The notes beneath the pieces are model-generated. The model had not been told where the DNA came from. It ran no database searches and saw only the letters and a program-made list of their open reading frames with translations. Below are positions 1-12,330 of a stretch of 64,000 nt of DNA, in pieces; position 1 is the first letter of the stretch; the number at the start of each line of letters is the position of its first letter. A program made the position numbers and the translations under genes. The DNA is from Apiospora phragmitis (lineage: Eukaryota; Ascomycota; Sordariomycetes; Amphisphaeriales; Apiosporaceae), in NCBI GenBank assembly GCA_038363925.1, contig JAQQWL010000007.1:806001-870000 (forward strand), in the 5' to 3' direction.

Positions 1-1599
1 CGCATATTTTAATACGTTATACCTTATAAGGGATTAATAAGAGTAGTTTTATAAATAAATATTTTTTTATATATAAATAATTCGTATAGTATAAATTTTT
101 TTTTTTATATATATATATTTTCTTTTTTAAAATATTATATAAAAATAAATTATATATTTATATATATATTTATAAATATATATATATATATTTACGCGAT
201 ATTTAATTAATAAATTATTAATTTTTCTAATATTATTATTATTAATATAGTTAATCGTAATTAACGTTAAGTAATATTATTAACTTTTTTAATTTAAAAT
301 TAATAAGTTATATTTATATTTTATATTAATATATAATATCTTATTTTTTTTTAGTTTTTAACGTTTATTAATTTCGTACGATAAAATAAGGAAGTTCGCG
401 TTTATAACTTACCGAGCCGCGATATCGAGATACGCGTGCCGGTAAACGATAATATTCGCCGCCTGTTCGCTCGTATTATTCGTTGCGAGGGTTACTTCTA
501 TACGGTTCTCGTCTAGTCGCGCGGTAATATTAATAGCGTTTATAATAATCGGTGCGTCCAGTCCTGTATTCTGTTCCGTAAGTACGTTCATTTCGACGGA
601 TACTAGGACGGCGCTTATACTTTATACATTTAAGCTTCGCACAGTAACCGGTGTTTATATTACAGTTCACGATTCGTAAACCTTAATCCCGATAATAACG
701 AGAATGGAGGTAGTGGTGATAGAGTTAAAGTAATGGTTATATAACGATAAGTTAGTAATAAATAAAGTAAATAGTTTTTATATATATATAAGTAGCGTTT
801 TTATACGGTTATTTTTATCGTATTATTCGTTTAAATTATAATATATTACGGTTTTTTTTTTTAATTTTTATATAATATTTAATAAATAAAATATATTAAT
901 AATAATTATATAAAGAAGGATTAATAAAAGAAATCTCTTTTTTTTTATATCTCTTTTTTTTAATTACTCGCCGTGCGAGTTTAGCCTTTCGATATACGCT
1001 TTCGTGTGTACGGTGAGGCTGTTTATCGAGATTAGTTATTCGAGGGCCTTGTTTAGGGATACTTTAATAAAAGTATTTGCCGGATTATTTCTATTATTAA
1101 TATAGTAAACCTTTAATATCTCCTTTTTTTTATACGATTCCCGGAGGGATATAATATTAATTATAAGCATTTTCTCGTTTATTATACCTAGCTTAATTAG
1201 GTAATCGTAAAATGATCTCGAATTTATATAAAGGGTTATTAGAATATTTTAAAATTTTAATATTTATACGATTTTTTTAAGCGTAATATTTAATATAATA
1301 CCGCTATTTATACCGAAGGTTATACTATATAATTCGTTAATTAATACGTTTTTAATAATTTTTTTATATTTAATCGAGCTTTAATAAATAATATTATTAT
1401 AAATTTAGAATTTATCTTTTATATAATAAATCTTTTAGCTTAATAAGATTAAGTATCTAAATTAAGAGGTTAGGTTTTTATTATTTATAAACGAGCCGTT
1501 AATAAAAAATATATATTTTTATATAGTAAAGGTTAAGCGGGATATATTTTAAGCCGCGTATCTAATTCTGGATTTATTAATTAATTCGTATGTTTAGGA

Positions 1600-3200
1600 T
1601 TTTAATATTTTTATCTTTTAGGGTTTATATTTAAGCGGCGATAGATAGGTTATACGCTGCCTCTAGCTGATAAATAGATACGAGATATGCCCTTTTCGTA
1701 CGTTAAGAGACGTATTACTAGCTTTTATCGATAGTTTTCGGGTTAATAAGTTTTAATTAATTAGCTTGTCCTTTTTATTCGAAAAGGATATCGTATAATT
1801 TTAATCGAATTTTATTTTTATTAAACTCGATCGGCGTGTTTTTAATTAAGATGTTCTTTAGTTTTATACGGAATTATTCCTTTATTAGCTTTTTTTCTTT
1901 TTTTTTTTAAAAAAAGGGTTATAGCGAAGCTAAATGTATCGTTAATTTATATTATTATAATATTAAAAGTATTCGGTTTTTTTATAATAAATAATAAATA
2001 GGTATTATATATTAATACGGTTATTTTTAAATTTTATATATAATAATTATAATACGTTTTAAATTAATAAAATCTTAACTCTATTAGTCCGTATAGGGGT
2101 AATACGATTTAAAGTAGCGTTCCTTCGAGGTATTAAGTTTTTAGCTTTATCGGTAAGCGTGCATAGATTAGTCGGTTTAGCTTATTATATAACTAAGTAT
2201 ACGCCTATATAATATCGCGTAGCTCGCCTCGTATATTAAAGTTTTGGATCAGGGTCGGTCCGAGGGCTAAAAGGAGTCTTTAGCTCATCCGCTGGATTAT
2301 CGGTAACTGGGTTAAAATAGCCTCTTTTTCTATATTTTCGTAGCCCTGTATTATGAGCCTAGACTTTTTGTACGGCTTCGTAGTTTTACCCTTGATTTCT
2401 TATACGAGCCGTATTTTGAAAATTCTCCGGCCGGTATATTTATTTGGGTCGAATCGAATAAATTCGAAAACCTTTCGTATAACGAGATTATTAATCTCTT
2501 TTACGTCGGACTTTTAGAACGGGTATTTAAACGAGGTAATAACCCCGTCTTATTAAAGTTTAATTATTAACTCGTAATTCTCTTGTTCTTTTTAAATAAA
2601 AAATATAACGGCTCGAGTATTCCGGAGTAGGTATTTTCTAGGTTGTCCTCGGCCCCGTTATACGGGAGTTATCGTAATTTCCTCGGTTATCGGTTTAGTA
2701 TTTAGGGTATTTACCGGCTATTCTAAATCTAGTTATATATCCGGCTCGTTACGCGGTTTTTCGGCCTCTTCTTAGTAATACGGCTTAATTTGGGTTATTC
2801 GAAAGGCTTTTGGGCTATTTAGGGTATCTACTTAGATTATACGGTTTTTAATAGCTGCTATCTTATATGGTCCGGTTTATCCTTCTTTTTCCCGCTAAAC
2901 TAGGACTTTATTCTTGAGTAGGAGTATTAAAATATTTTAAATAACTAATTTATTCCGGGTATTTAAAGCTCAGTAAATATCGATATTTATATATATTTTC
3001 CGAAGTATCTTTATTATTTTCTGTATAGCTTCTCTTCGTACTTAGATTTTTAATAACGGTAATAAGTTCTTATTAATACGAGGGTATATTTTAAATATAA
3101 GTAGGGTAGGTATTAGGCCGTTAGGGCCAGCCGTATTATTTAAAGCTTTAATTATTATTTAAAGTATTATTTCGATATTTATATAATAACCGAAATTTTT
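1600..3200 (-). mobile_element. Copia-type LTR retrotransposon remnant (pol), RIP-inactivated
   Basis: Conceptual minus-strand translation, reading through stops and small shifts, gives phrases typical of fungal Copia polyproteins in the correct order. At about 3,150-3,105 there is a stretch close to NDTAGPDGLVPTLL. At about 2,900-2,860 there is VLVxREKEGxTGPY, followed by a segment resembling FRxTQxKPYY. Reverse transcriptase follows: KSRLIIQGY near 2,370, LTQLPIIQR near 2,300, and PLYGLIE near 2,090, which corresponds to the PLYGIPEAG region. Many tryptophan and glutamine codons are now stops, as RIP predicts. The outer limits and LTRs could not be found by eye. Family assignment rests on these motifs. 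Confidence 0.75.
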
Positions 3201-6200
3201 TTATAAAATATTAAAGGCTTTACGTAACGGAACGTATGCTCGTTTAATCTTATTTATTACTTAATAAGCATTAATAAATATTTATTTATAAGTAATTCTT
3301 ATTATTTATATGTAATCGCGAAACTCTCTTTAAAAATGCGTACCCGAATTATGCGAGATATAATTAAAGGGTCTTTAATATACATATATTTAATATTTAT
3401 AAAGGATATTTTAAATATTTTATATATTAAGTGAATATAAGAATATAGCCGCTTAAAAGGACGTACTCGAATCGATTACATAAAATACGTTTTATCCGTT
3501 AATATAAACGATGTTTACGATAATTTCGTAATTAAAATCGTATTTATTTTATAACGAGAATTTAAATCTTTATAATACCGGATCGTACGTTTAATATTAA
3601 GAGTAAAACTTTTAAATCTTATTAAGAATAGTAAGGTTAACGTTATTATAGCCGGCGTTTTTTAAGAAAGTATAGAGCTTTTTTATGCGAAGGTATTTAA
3701 AACGTTGGTAAAGGTATTAAAACTGTTTTTCGGTAAAATATAACGTTGTTTTCGTACGGCCGGTATTAAAGAACGGGTATCCTTATTTTTTAATTATAAA
3801 GAGTATTTCGTTATCCTTTTGTATAATAAAGTTAAAGATATTATTATAATACGTTTTAAACGGGTTAATATTATATAATAAAAATAAAAAAAAAGTTATA
3901 ATATTTAAAATATAATATTTTATTATTTTTAATAAGTTTTATATATTAATTATTTTAATCGACGAAATAGGCTTTAAATTTTTAAATTTAATTTCGGCGC
4001 TTCCCGGGGTTTAATCGATTCGTATATTTAGGTTTTCTCGTATATAAGCCTCTATTTAAAGCTTTCCGATTATTAAAAACAGGGCGGCGCCGGTATTTCA
4101 AAACTCTTTTTAATAAGTTTAGCTATACGAGCTATTAAGGTTAAATTAATCGGCTTATATAATAGTTTTTAAATAAATATCCTCGTTAATAAGCCGGTAG
4201 TAGAACGCGGCATCCGTTAAATAAATAATATTTTATTATATATCTTCTAAATCGAGGTATTTATACTCTTTTTTATTATTTTTTAACTCTTTTTTATCCT
4301 TTTTTTAATTCTAAACGAACGTTTCATACTTATTTTAAAAAAAGGGGCCTTATCCAACACTATCGCACGCTTAGAAATATTAATTCCTTACTCGGAACTA
4401 TTCTTCGGCTAAATAGTTTATTAATTAATAGCTTTACTTATAACAGATTCGGCAGGTTCTTCGTTTAAACTTCCAGTTCTCGTACGGTAATCTTGGTCAG
4501 AAAGTGCCGGCGGGTCGCTAGATCCTTTCCTATCCTAATAATCGGCTATTATATAGTAATTTATTACCGTAAGTTAGTTAGTTTCTTTTCGTATAGTTAT
4601 TTATAAACCGTTTATTAATTAAATACGTATTTATAACCGGGTTTTAATATAATTCTTCCATTAAATATTATTTTAATAATATTTAATCCGTTATTATACT
4701 TAATAATATATAAAGGTTTAAAAATAACGTTTTATATATTAATTTTTAATAAATAAGGATTAATAAAAGTTTTAAAACTCCTCGATAAGTTTTTACGACG
4801 GAGGTATAAAAAGCGATCTCTTTTTTAAATCTTTTTCCGAAAGCTCGTTATACGAGTTAAAGCTTATTTAATAAGATTTCTAAAACCTTAATAAATTATT
4901 TCTTAACGTTTTTACTTTTTACTCGTATAAAAAAAGTTATTATTTAATTTATAAAATATTATATATAATTTATTATCGTATTAAAGTATAAATTTATTAA
5001 ATAATATATTTCGTTTTATCTCTTTTTAAATTTAATATAATTAAAATAAAATACCTCGCACGGCTAGAAAGAATATTTAAAAAGATTATATAATATTAGT
5101 TTTTTAATATATCTAGCCGTTAATATATTCCGATAAATATCTATACTTTATCATAAAAGATATCGTACGGCTTACCGGTATAGTTCTTTTCCTTTTTCTA
5201 CACCTTCGAGAAAGTAACGACCTTATTTTAATCGATTTTGCCGTTATAAATAGCTCGGCTTAAAAAGATATCGTATTCCGTAACGTACACTAGACTAGAT
5301 AATTATACGGTCTAATCTGGCGGTACCGGAGTTAGAGAAAAAAAAGGGACAATATCTTACGACGTTTAGGTATTTAGGAATTTAAGGTTAAACGTCGGGC
5401 CTGGAGTGTCCCGTAGTATCGCGAACGATTGCTCCGTACGGAGACCGGGTGTTTCTCGTTTAGGCGGCGGTTATTCGACTATTTATTCTAAGGAAGGGTA
5501 TAAAATATCCTCTTTTCAGGTTTCCGAAGTCGGTTCTACCGGTCGGTCTTATTAGTATACGGGAGCGGCCGGTAATATTAATCGTACGAGCTTACTTTTA
5601 AAAGATCCGCTTATTAATATATTAATTCCGTTTCCTTCGAGGTAATAATAGAACTTTTTTTAAAATATACGGTTAATTTAACCGAATTAGTATTCGGTTT
5701 ATTTTTCAAACTTTATATTAAACGCTTTTTAAAAAAATGTTCTTTTTATTTTTAATATATAATATTTTAAGAAGTATTATATAAAATATATCGTAAATAG
5801 TTCGAGTATTATCTTTTTCGGAAAGTATTTTTAAAAGTTCGAGTTCTTAAAGAGCGAAGTTAACGTTCTTTTTTTAAACTATTAAAAAAATCCCGGTATT
5901 TTAGGATACTTCTTTATATATAAGTAGTTCGGGGTTTAAAGTCGTCGGTCTATCTAGGTTCGGTACGTCCGGGCTCGATCCCGATTCGCCGACCGCGATT
6001 AATTCTATTTAATAAGGGTTATCGTTTTATAGATTATATAATAAAGTTATTTAAATATATAATTATATATAGTTTAATTAGTTTTATATATAATTCGGAA
6101 CCTAGTCTCCTCTTTATAATATATACTCGGGAAAAGGGGTTCCTCCTCGTACGGTTAATTCAGTTCGGCTTTTCTTTCGAATCTTTAACGGGCGGAAATT

Positions 6201-6300
6201 CTCGAGGCTCTTTAACACGGTCGCCTTTATATCAGTAAGGGCGTAAAACCGTCTCTTTATTTTTATTAATTTATAATCGCTACGGGTAATTATTAATTAA

Positions 6301-6989
6301 TATTAAATAAGCTCTCGTATATATAGTAATTCCGGTTTTAATCGGGGTTTAATCGTTTTTATTTTATTATTTATATCTATTTTTAATACAAGCTACGAGG
6401 GGTATCGTATACCCCTTTTAATAAAATAAGAAAGGGGTTCGTACGTATAGGTACGTAGCACCCTTTTTAAAGTAATATAGATAGCTTTAGTTCTAGCTAT
6501 TCTAACAAGTTCTTTTTAATTTATAACGAGAAGGAAGACGCGTTAATATATAATAATTTTTCCTTAATACCGTTATTATTATTAGATAATTAAAATAACT
6601 AATTAAGGAGACCTGCTACTTAATAAAAATAATATTAAAAAGGTATAGCATTACCTATACGGCTTAAGCAGGTACCGAATACCGGATTAGCGCAACCCAT
6701 CCGTACGAAACCCTTACAACAGGAAGACTCGTTTTAATAAGGGGAGCTGGCTAAGTCTATCGTTAAAATAAAAAGTTACCAGTATTAGAACAGCAGGAAC
6801 TAAGGTTTTCTATATTATTTTAAAAGGGGTGCTACGTACTTACGCGTACGAACCCCTTTCCTGTTTTATTAAAAGGGGTATACGATACCCCTCGTAGCTC
6901 GTACTAAAAATAGATATAAATAATAGAATAAAAACGATTAAACCCCGATTAAAACCGGAACCACCGTATATACGAGAGCTTATTTAATA
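6301..6989. mobile_element. Element with ~205-bp inverted arms (MITE-like or foldback)
   Basis: The left arm (about 6,301-6,505) is repeated as its reverse complement in the right arm (about 6,785-6,989). The outer ends read TATTAAATAAGCTCTCG. The arms share the distinctive GC-richer pieces CCGGTTTTAATCGGGG and GAGGGGTATCGTATACCCC, the second of which is itself nearly palindromic. Mismatches between arms are mostly transitions. The ~280 bp between the arms holds no open frame. The long arms, small size and absence of a gene suggest a non-autonomous DNA element or a foldback element. It could also be two inverted solo repeats. Confidence 0.75.
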
Positions 6990-7243
6990 AAGTCTTTAAT
7001 ATTTAAACATATACGTATTAAATTATTTATTAAAACGTAATAAATATAATTATTTTAATTAATTAATATATTATTATTATTTAATATATAACATTTTTAA
7101 TAAACAGTAATAACTAAGAGTAATAATAGCTTAAAGTCGAATCTTATAACATAACTATAATAACGCTAGCGTCTTCGTTATCCCGCGAATATGCTGGGCA
7201 ACTTAATCATTATATTCTAGCACGACGTTTTTACCCTTTTCTA

Positions 7244-10200
7244 TTACTCACCTAGCTTCATCTCTTTAATTCCCTCTTTAATACCATTAATTATTTCCTT
7301 TATAAACGTATAAAGTTTATAACCATGGACCTGCCCATCCTCACCACTTGAGTGTTCAACCCATATAGGCGAGTCGAATTTACGCACGGCAGCCAATACT
7401 CCGGAAACGCTGAAACCAGAGAATGGCCTAGTAGGTAACAGGTCGATGAGTCCATTGGCCTGCAACTGCTTGGTAAAGGCACCTAGTAGCATTGACGAGC
7501 ATTCGAACGAGCACTTTTTTCGGACATCTGCAAAGTAGATGGTAAGCCAGCTGACGGTGCTACGGTCACCTCATATAACGGCGACCCTAAAAACTAACAA
7601 TAATATTATATAATAATAATACGAATAATTTAATTAAAAATTAATATAAAATCTTAAAAATACCGTTTTAATCTCGAAACGCTTTTATAACACTTTTAAT
7701 CTTAAATTTAAAGTTAGATTTAATTATAACGGCTTCTAGCGCTAATAATAAAAAAGTAATAGCTTAAGGTTCCGGTGTAACGCTATTTATTTCCCTCTTA
7801 ATTACTATAGTATCTCGTATACGCGTAAATTTTTAATTAAGGTTAAGTATTACTTTTTCCTCTTTTTACTTCTTTTTTTTTAAATTACTTTTTAAAACTA
7901 ATTTCTCTGGCTCTAGTTAGCTAATCTAGCCGTTTAAAGTATTTAAACTCTTTTAAAGCTTTTAAAATAAAACCCGGCGCGTCGCGTTATTAAAAATAAT
8001 ATTATTATTATTAAGCGTATTATAACGAACGCTATCCGGGTTTTAAAAGAAACCTAGTAAGACGTACTAGGGTTTATATTAGCAATACGAGAGAGTATTT
8101 AAACGTGCGATAAGAGTCGCTCCTATTAATATAGCGGGTAATAGCTTATAAGAACGAAGGTAACTAAGGTACGTAGGCTTAGGAGTATTTATAATAGTTT
8201 TATTAAAACTATTTACTTTATTAATATATTAAGATTAATATTTAAATTAATTATTAAAATAAAGAGTATTTATATAAAATATATAAGGAACGCCCGTCGT
8301 TATATATTTAATCTCCTTTTTTATTAATTCGTTAGATCGTCCGTTAGCTCACGGTAATCCCGTTATTAACTCACGGTAATCTATCCTTTAGATCACGGTG
8401 ATCTATTCTAGTGGCTCACTTAAGGGCGTCGTGATCTCGTCGCTCCTGGCTTATTTACCAGAGCGGTGATCTAGTCGCTCCTCGTCCCGTGGCTCCTTCC
8501 TAGCTGTTTTCCCGGGTCGGGTCTGTTTTTTCGCTATTTAGGATATCCTCGTAATTATGTTTATGCGCTTTTATAATATAAGGGAGTTTATATTAATATA
8601 GTTAATAATACGGTTAATAGTTGTAACGTCGTAACCTAGTCGGGGTATGGTAGTTCCGTTCTAGTGAGTGGGGTCTAGTCGCATGGTTAGGTCGGTTTAT
8701 AACACGTATCCGCTAATTTTTTAATTTAGCGGCTAGTTATAGGTATTAATAATATTATAGAGGAGAATTATTTATTAAAAACGTTAAGGGGAGGCTTAAA
8801 TAGTCCTACTTTTACCTAGTCTTTTATTCTCTAGTTTTAATTATTAAAGGGCTTATTAATATCGCGAAAGAATATACTAGTTACGGCCTAGCCGCTAGTT
8901 ATTATATATAGTTGAAAAATAAACTTTTTAATTAATTTATAATATCAAAAGTTTTTTTTATTTATATTTATATTATTAAGCCTTATATAATATAGGGTTA
9001 TTTTTTAATAGTAAATATTTTTTAATATATTAAAAGGATTAAGATTTAAAGGTTATAATAAGTGCGACGAGTATGCCGGAAGAAAAAGAAGCTATATTTT
9101 ATACTTTAAGCACGTTATAATAAAATCCTTATTTATATAGCTAGCGTGGCTATTTAAGATAATAAGCCGCTATTAGTCCTCGTTTTTAAGCTTTATATAA
9201 GGGATAAAGACTTTATTTAGCTATACTAAGGCTAGATCCTTTTTAGTCTAGCCTTTAAGGGATGTCGTAAAGACTTAATCTTTTATAATATTTATTAGTG
9301 TGTCCTCCTTCCTTATAAATTATTATTATTAGACCTATTAACCTTTAAATATAATAAAAAGAGGTAAGGCTTAGTTTAAAGCGTTATTATATTTAATTAT
9401 AAAAGCTTATTTTTAATTAAAAGAGTTTATAATTAATATTCTCTTTATTTTAATAAGTTTAATAAGTTTAATAATTATTATATTCGTTTTATAGTCGAGT
9501 TAATTATTACTCTTATTAATATTAAACCGAAACTCTAAAGGGATCGATTTTAAAATAAGATTATTAAGCCGCTCGAAAAACTCGATAATTTTTTTCTATA
9601 AAAGTTACGTTAAGCCTTAAGAAATTTATCCTTTTAAAAAAAATAGTATCGATAAATAAATAACGAGTAATAAATCTTTTAACCTAGTATTTACCGAGCA
9701 TTATATTAATCTCGTTAATTTAAAAAATCTATTAAGTAAATATTCGGAAAATAATGTACGCCGGTGAGTAGCCTAGATTATAATTATTATATAAGGTATT
9801 AAGTTACGATTTAAGACTCTTCCGCTATTATTAAGGCTTAAAAAGACTTATTCTATTATCTTATAATTTTACGGCCGTAAATCTAAGCCTTTAGAATTAT
9901 TTTAAAGATATTATACTTCTCGGCGGCTTGTTTTATTAACGAGCTATTTATAACATTTTAAATCGCGCATTATAGTATTAACTTATTAAGTTTACAGCTT
10001 ATTAAGTTTACAGCTTATTAAAAAGAGGAAAAGAAAAGAAAAAAGATAGTATTATTTAATTAATTATAAATCAAAAGCTGACTGGTTTATATACTGATTT
10101 ATATGTGGTGCTGTCAGGGGCTATCTAAATTTAGGGGTCGCCGTTGCATGGGGTGACCGTAGCACCGTCAGCTGGCTTAAGCTGTTGAAATCGGGTAATG

Positions 10201-11018
10201 ACTTGATCCAGCGCATCTTGTCTTCGCTGGTCAATGATATGTGGTGAATGGGTCAGTCGTCGAATTGAAATGTGTTTTCACCGCTGCTTACCAACTACTT
10301 GCTGAGGTATGGGGAGACCCAACGTCTGAATAGGCCCTTTGCTGTACATTATAGCAGCCTTGGCCATCACCACAAATATGCTTTGCCGAGAGAGGACTCG
10401 AGAAACAGCAAGCCATAGGACGAGGTTTCTGTCGTATTTATTTGGGGTAGTGACAGACATTTTCGATATCCATCCTCTTGCAAAGAACATGACCGCTTCA
10501 TGGCATCCGGGATAGTCAGTGAGGGCGGCAATCTTGGCAAACATCTCAAGATTGACTTTTGTCGGGACACTTCCGTGACGGCCGTGGATGATGTTCATGA
10601 GAATAAGCATTGCGTCTGGGTCCCAACCGGACGTCTTAAATGTGGAAGCATTGCCACCTTGTGAATCATCTTGGAGGAAGTTCCTGAAGGAAACTGAAGC
10701 CAATGCCAAGTGCTTGGAGGAAACTCGAAAGCGGATTGTAGTTTGCTGTTTGCGTTGTTCGTCCTGAGCAGGTGCAGGAGTTGCGGTAGATTCGACACGA
10801 CGACGAGCAGCGTTACTAGCGACACTGTGGGTGTAGCATTGATCAACAGAATGGAATAAAGACGGCTCTCTGCCAAAGGCTGTGTTGTACTTCCGTTTCT
10901 TCGCTGCAGGTGTGCCTTGATCCTGAACCCACACTGCGAATGGTGCATTTGGATTTTGCAGGATTAGCTCGATGTCGCCATCTGGATCGATCTCGTGGAG
11001 GATTCCGGTTTCCTCCAT
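7244..11018 (-). pseudogene. BTB-like fungal protein gene split by a transposon
   Basis: The first exon runs from the ATG at 11,018 (inside CCATGG) to about 10,292-10,299 and encodes about 240 residues. It resembles the expanded fungal family of BTB/POZ-fold proteins: IDPDGDIELIL near the start, FRVSSKHLALASVSFRNFL, then SGWDPDAMLILMNIIHGR, and GPIQTLGLPIPQ at the end. A short intron follows (donor ambiguous), with exon 2 starting near 10,226 (RRQDALDQVI). That exon stops abruptly at the transposon at 10,177 and resumes at 7,542, reading on to the stop at 7,244. If the element and one TA are ignored, the frame continues without a break across the site. The gene flanks are not RIP-mutated. The cellular role of the family is not established. 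Confidence 0.75.
7545..10177. mobile_element. 2.6-kb DNA transposon with ~47-bp TIRs and TA target duplication
   Basis: The left end starts AGCCAGCTGACGGTGCTACG and the right end is its reverse complement. The repeats extend about 47 bp (7,545-7,591 and 10,131-10,177). TA dinucleotides flank both sides (7,543-7,544 and 10,178-10,179), the duplication typical of Tc1/mariner/pogo elements. Most differences between the two ends are C-to-T or G-to-A, with the left end the more mutated. The interior is RIP-mutated. Short repeats around TCACGGTAATC occur at about 8,350-8,410. No transposase could be recognised by eye. A segment at 7,970-8,295 recurs at 56,203-56,540. The element disrupts a BTB-like gene. 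Confidence 0.85.
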
Positions 11019-12330
11019 GGTGCAGGCTTTGGAACGAGGCAGGAGATCACATCAGAAAGCACAAATCACGGGGAGTGATGAAGTTGTGTGGGAATTGATT
11101 TCTGGTGGGGATAAAACTTTGCAAGTTTGTTGTTGCCTAATGGGCCAGTTGCGGTTCCTTGGTAATGGACTGGGTGGATTTGGAAGAAGGAGCGATGAAT
11201 GCATTCCCTAGCTTGAGGTATGTGGCTTCCTAACTACCTACCTAGCTGGCCATGATTACGTACTTGTTGATATATGTCCTATACCTCCCTTTAGGATGAA
11301 AACATCACTGGAACTTTATGTAATCTTTTGTGACATCCATCGTGACTGAAATTTGATGCCAGTTATTGCACCCATATTTTTCAAGGCTGAAGTATTAGAC
11401 AGAGACTATGTGATGCTATTCACTTGGGTGTAATAACAGTTGGTGGCTCACGCATTTACGATATCCAGTCTGTTTTCCTCCAGCAATTGTCACTGGGATG
11501 ATGACTAAGGGGCATGTTCTTGCTATTTGGGGTCAATCCCAAACATTGTGATCTTCAGAGGTGAAGCTATTCAGCTCATCTGATATATATATGCGAATCC
11601 ATGGACAAAAGCCATTTCATATGATTACCCCTTTATCTTTCCTTGGAATTCTTAGCCATGAGGAGAAATGATGTGCCAGCACAGCACACGAGGACTTTTC
11701 CCTCGGGCTCGTTCGCTTAGCAAAGTCTCTGCATCAAACATGCCCCCATTGTCCAAGCTCCATTCTGCATGATCTAGAAAGCATCTGCGGAGCTGCAGGG
11801 GGTTTCCCATATTTGCCGTGCCGTGCGGAGCACGTGGTGGTTGATTCGTTAATGCCCCTCAATGTATTTACCCGTCGTCGACTACTCCCACACGGCTCGC
11901 TCACGCTTGGACTTGAAAATCCGCAATCATCTGTCGAAGCCTGAGCGGACCAGATCACGGGTCGAAACGGTCGCAGATTGAAATGGCAAACAGCGGCTCG
12001 GCTCCTGTCAAGGAGGGTGAAGTTTGCCATCGATGGGTCTTTGGGTAAGATGCGACTGGAGGTTGGCGGCATGCGGCATTCTCAACATGCCATCAACGAC
12101 TTTCTTTGCACGTGCCTCTCGAGACCTGACCGTTATACGGATAAAACCCATCGCCGTTTTTCCTGGGGAGTATCAAAACGGGCATGATCCACTCGATCTT
12201 CCCACATGTGAGACGTGAAAATAATACTTAATTTGGCCATGAACACAGTTTCTGCCCACAGGTGCACTCCTTTTTCTCTCAGTTCTGTATTCAGCAGACT
12301 GAGGCTTCATATCCCGTTGATACCATCATC
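11019..12330. other. Intergenic, no gene seen
   Basis: Ordinary base composition, unlike the RIP block to the left. No frame here looks coding. It should contain the upstream regions of the BTB-like gene (leftward) and of the membrane protein gene (rightward). Confidence 0.5.

Larger units (their letters stand above)
1..7190. repeat. RIP-mutated AT-rich repeat block 1 (left part)
   Basis: The block is dominated by A and T, and the dinucleotides CA and TG are nearly absent while CG is still common. That pattern is what C-to-T mutation at CpA on both strands (repeat-induced point mutation) produces. No intact gene is present; every recognisable reading frame is full of stops. A Copia retrotransposon remnant and an inverted-arm element lie inside and are listed separately. 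Stretches of more normal composition (about 2,200-2,900, 5,160-5,550 and 6,600-6,790) are probably less mutated parts of elements. I could not identify the ~3,950-6,250 portion; it may include the upstream (gag/integrase) part of the same retrotransposon. Confidence 0.9.

Noticed and set aside
409..591. 60-residue minus-strand open frame in the AT-rich block
   Set aside because: Isolated in RIP-mutated DNA with no family resemblance; most likely a chance frame or a transposon scrap.
5930..6000. A tRNA-like B-box (GGGCTCGATCCCG) within the AT-rich block
   Set aside because: No cloverleaf could be formed around it: the T-stem does not pair properly and no acceptor stem was found.
7545..10177. 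Calling the transposon a hAT (8-bp duplication) or piggyBac (TTAA) element
   Set aside because: Flanking 8-mers differ and only the right side has TTAA; TA duplication is the one that restores the gene frame.
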